Source: Guyanagaster necrorhizus
Taxonomy: Eukaryota; Basidiomycota; Agaricomycetes; Agaricales; Physalacriaceae
Assembly: GCF_019112545.1 (NCBI RefSeq)
Contig: NW_025064926.1
Span: 1-64,000 of the forward strand
Direction of reading: 5' to 3'
DNA: 64,000 nucleotides
Shown here: one piece after another, positions 63,098-64,000 of the stretch
Layout of the letters: every line of letters starts with the position of its first letter
Position numbering within the stretch: position 1 is the stretch's first letter
The notes under the pieces: model-generated
The model's input: the letters and a program-made list of their open reading frames with translations, nothing else
What the model was told of the DNA's origin: nothing
Databases searched by the model: none
Position numbers and translations under genes: made by a program

Positions 63098-63980
63098 ATG
63101 GCGTTCCGTTCTACGGTCTTGGTAGTCATCTTGACTCTCTGTTCTGCGTCAGTTCAAGCACAGACGTATAGTGCGACGTACCTTCCCGATAACGTTCCAG
63201 CGACAACCGAAGAAGGGCAGGAAGGTGCGTGAGCTCTTGTTTTGATGCTCCAATCACTTCTAAACTCTCAGTTATAGGAACAAATCAATGCGGAACGTCC
63301 TCAAACCAAACATCGCTGTGCCAAAATGTATATGGTACGTGCAATCTGTTGTCTTCTCCGAGCCGTTCACTCAAGTACCCTCAGTCAATTCCGTAACTGA
63401 CTGGTGTGGTCGCTCCTGCTTCTCTCCCTCGTTCTTTTGCTAATGAACCACAAAGGTGTGTTTTCGGACCTCCGGAGGCAGGGCCGGCATCTACGATCGG
63501 CAATACTGAGGTGCGAATCCGAGGTTTAATATTCTGTACCGTCACCGTTACATCCAATTCAGCGCATCGTAATTTCATGGTGCATCAAGGTTCGTCCATC
63601 CAATGTCTCAAGCCTTGGATTGCTCATACACTGCTTCTAGGACGGCTACAGTACGCGTCTGATACCAGAAGGAACTATTACAGGAGCGCACTTCGTGAAG
63701 ACACCCGACTTTGTGCAAGTTACAGGTATAAAAGCGATACTAATTTCATACTTGACATGTCGAACCTGAGCCTTTAGGTGTTGGTGACCTTACGAAATTG
63801 AACGTCCCAGAAGGTGATGCTGGCGGGGAGTTGGATCCTCATGGTGCGGATGGAAATGGTATGTTGGGGTTTTATTCGGCGGAAGCTTAAACTCAACCAA
63901 TGGATCGGTCAGGCAACCCCGTCGGGGGTCTCGTGTTTTCTAGTGCGTTTGGTGAACTTCAACAGATGCATGAATGGACG
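63098..63980 (+). CDS. Secreted glycoprotein, 'macrofage activating glycoprotein'-like (partial)
   Basis: N-terminal part of a secreted Agaricomycete protein; the gene continues past the window. Exons read so far: 63098-63224, 63278-63334, 63385-63403, 63456-63510, 63563-63589, 63641-63725, 63778-63858, 63913-63980. Signal peptide: VLVVILTLCSASVQA. The mature part has NQCGTSSNQTSLCQNVY, WCVFGPPEAGPASTIGNTE, ISWCIKDGYSTRLIPEG, TGAHFVKTPDFVQVTG and GGELDPHGADGNGNPVGG, as I recall from fungal proteins annotated with that name, whose biochemical function is unclear. Exons of 19 and 27 nt occur. The last exon ends at a GTAAGT donor at 63981. Confidence 0.82.
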
Positions 63981-64000
63981 GTAAGTCCTACACCGACTAA

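Overview
The window reads as nuclear DNA of a filamentous basidiomycete, most likely an Agaricomycete (mushroom) relative. The genes are broken by many 40-65 bp introns. The protein families are typical of that group: F-box proteins, a fasciclin GPI protein, a Zn2Cys6 regulator, an intradiol dioxygenase, an Atg14 homologue and a 'macrofage activating glycoprotein'-type secreted protein. No prokaryotic or organellar signal was seen. All exon structures were read by hand from splice sites, reading phase and remembered family similarity; none is confirmed by transcripts.

Layout. 1-6 kb: no recognisable gene. 6.0-7.7 kb: uridine phosphorylase (+), 9 exons. 7.7-13.25 kb: gene-empty, pyrimidine-rich. 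13.25-14.8 kb: HMG-box transcription factor (+), whose stop codon is followed within 5 nt by a run of 55 C. 14.8-20.4 kb: gene-empty, with a 32-C run and a strong foldback. 20.4-30.8 kb: fasciclin GPI protein (-), Zn2Cys6 regulator (-), secreted beta-lactamase-like serine hydrolase (-) and a divergent MFS transporter (+). 31.1-33.1 kb: CaMK-type kinase (+). 35.8-40.0 kb: two F-box proteins (- and +). 42.1-43.8 kb: secreted intradiol dioxygenase (+), followed by a tRNA-Glu-like relic. About 46.05-53.14 kb: a decayed Ty1/copia-type element (-) almost free of CpG. 53.14-53.94 kb: a partial copy of the MFS gene, introns included. 54.1-55.5 kb: Atg14-like autophagy gene (+), starting 135 bp after that copy. 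56.2-58.1 kb: a possible small membrane protein and a short-chain dehydrogenase (both -). 60.1-62.4 kb: a 730-residue coiled-coil protein (+). 63.1-64.0 kb: a secreted glycoprotein cut by the window end.

The most notable observations are these. (1) A block of about 7.2 kb has essentially no CpG, and CpG loss fades out across the adjacent MFS copy, which is about 98% identical to its parent; this suggests fast CpG-directed mutation spreading from a silenced transposon. (2) GC-AG introns are frequent: five good cases and one uncertain case among about 77 modelled introns. (3) There is a 67-nt near-perfect hairpin in gene-empty DNA at 19.3 kb. The regulator, hydrolase and MFS genes may form a small functional neighbourhood, but this is inference from adjacency only.
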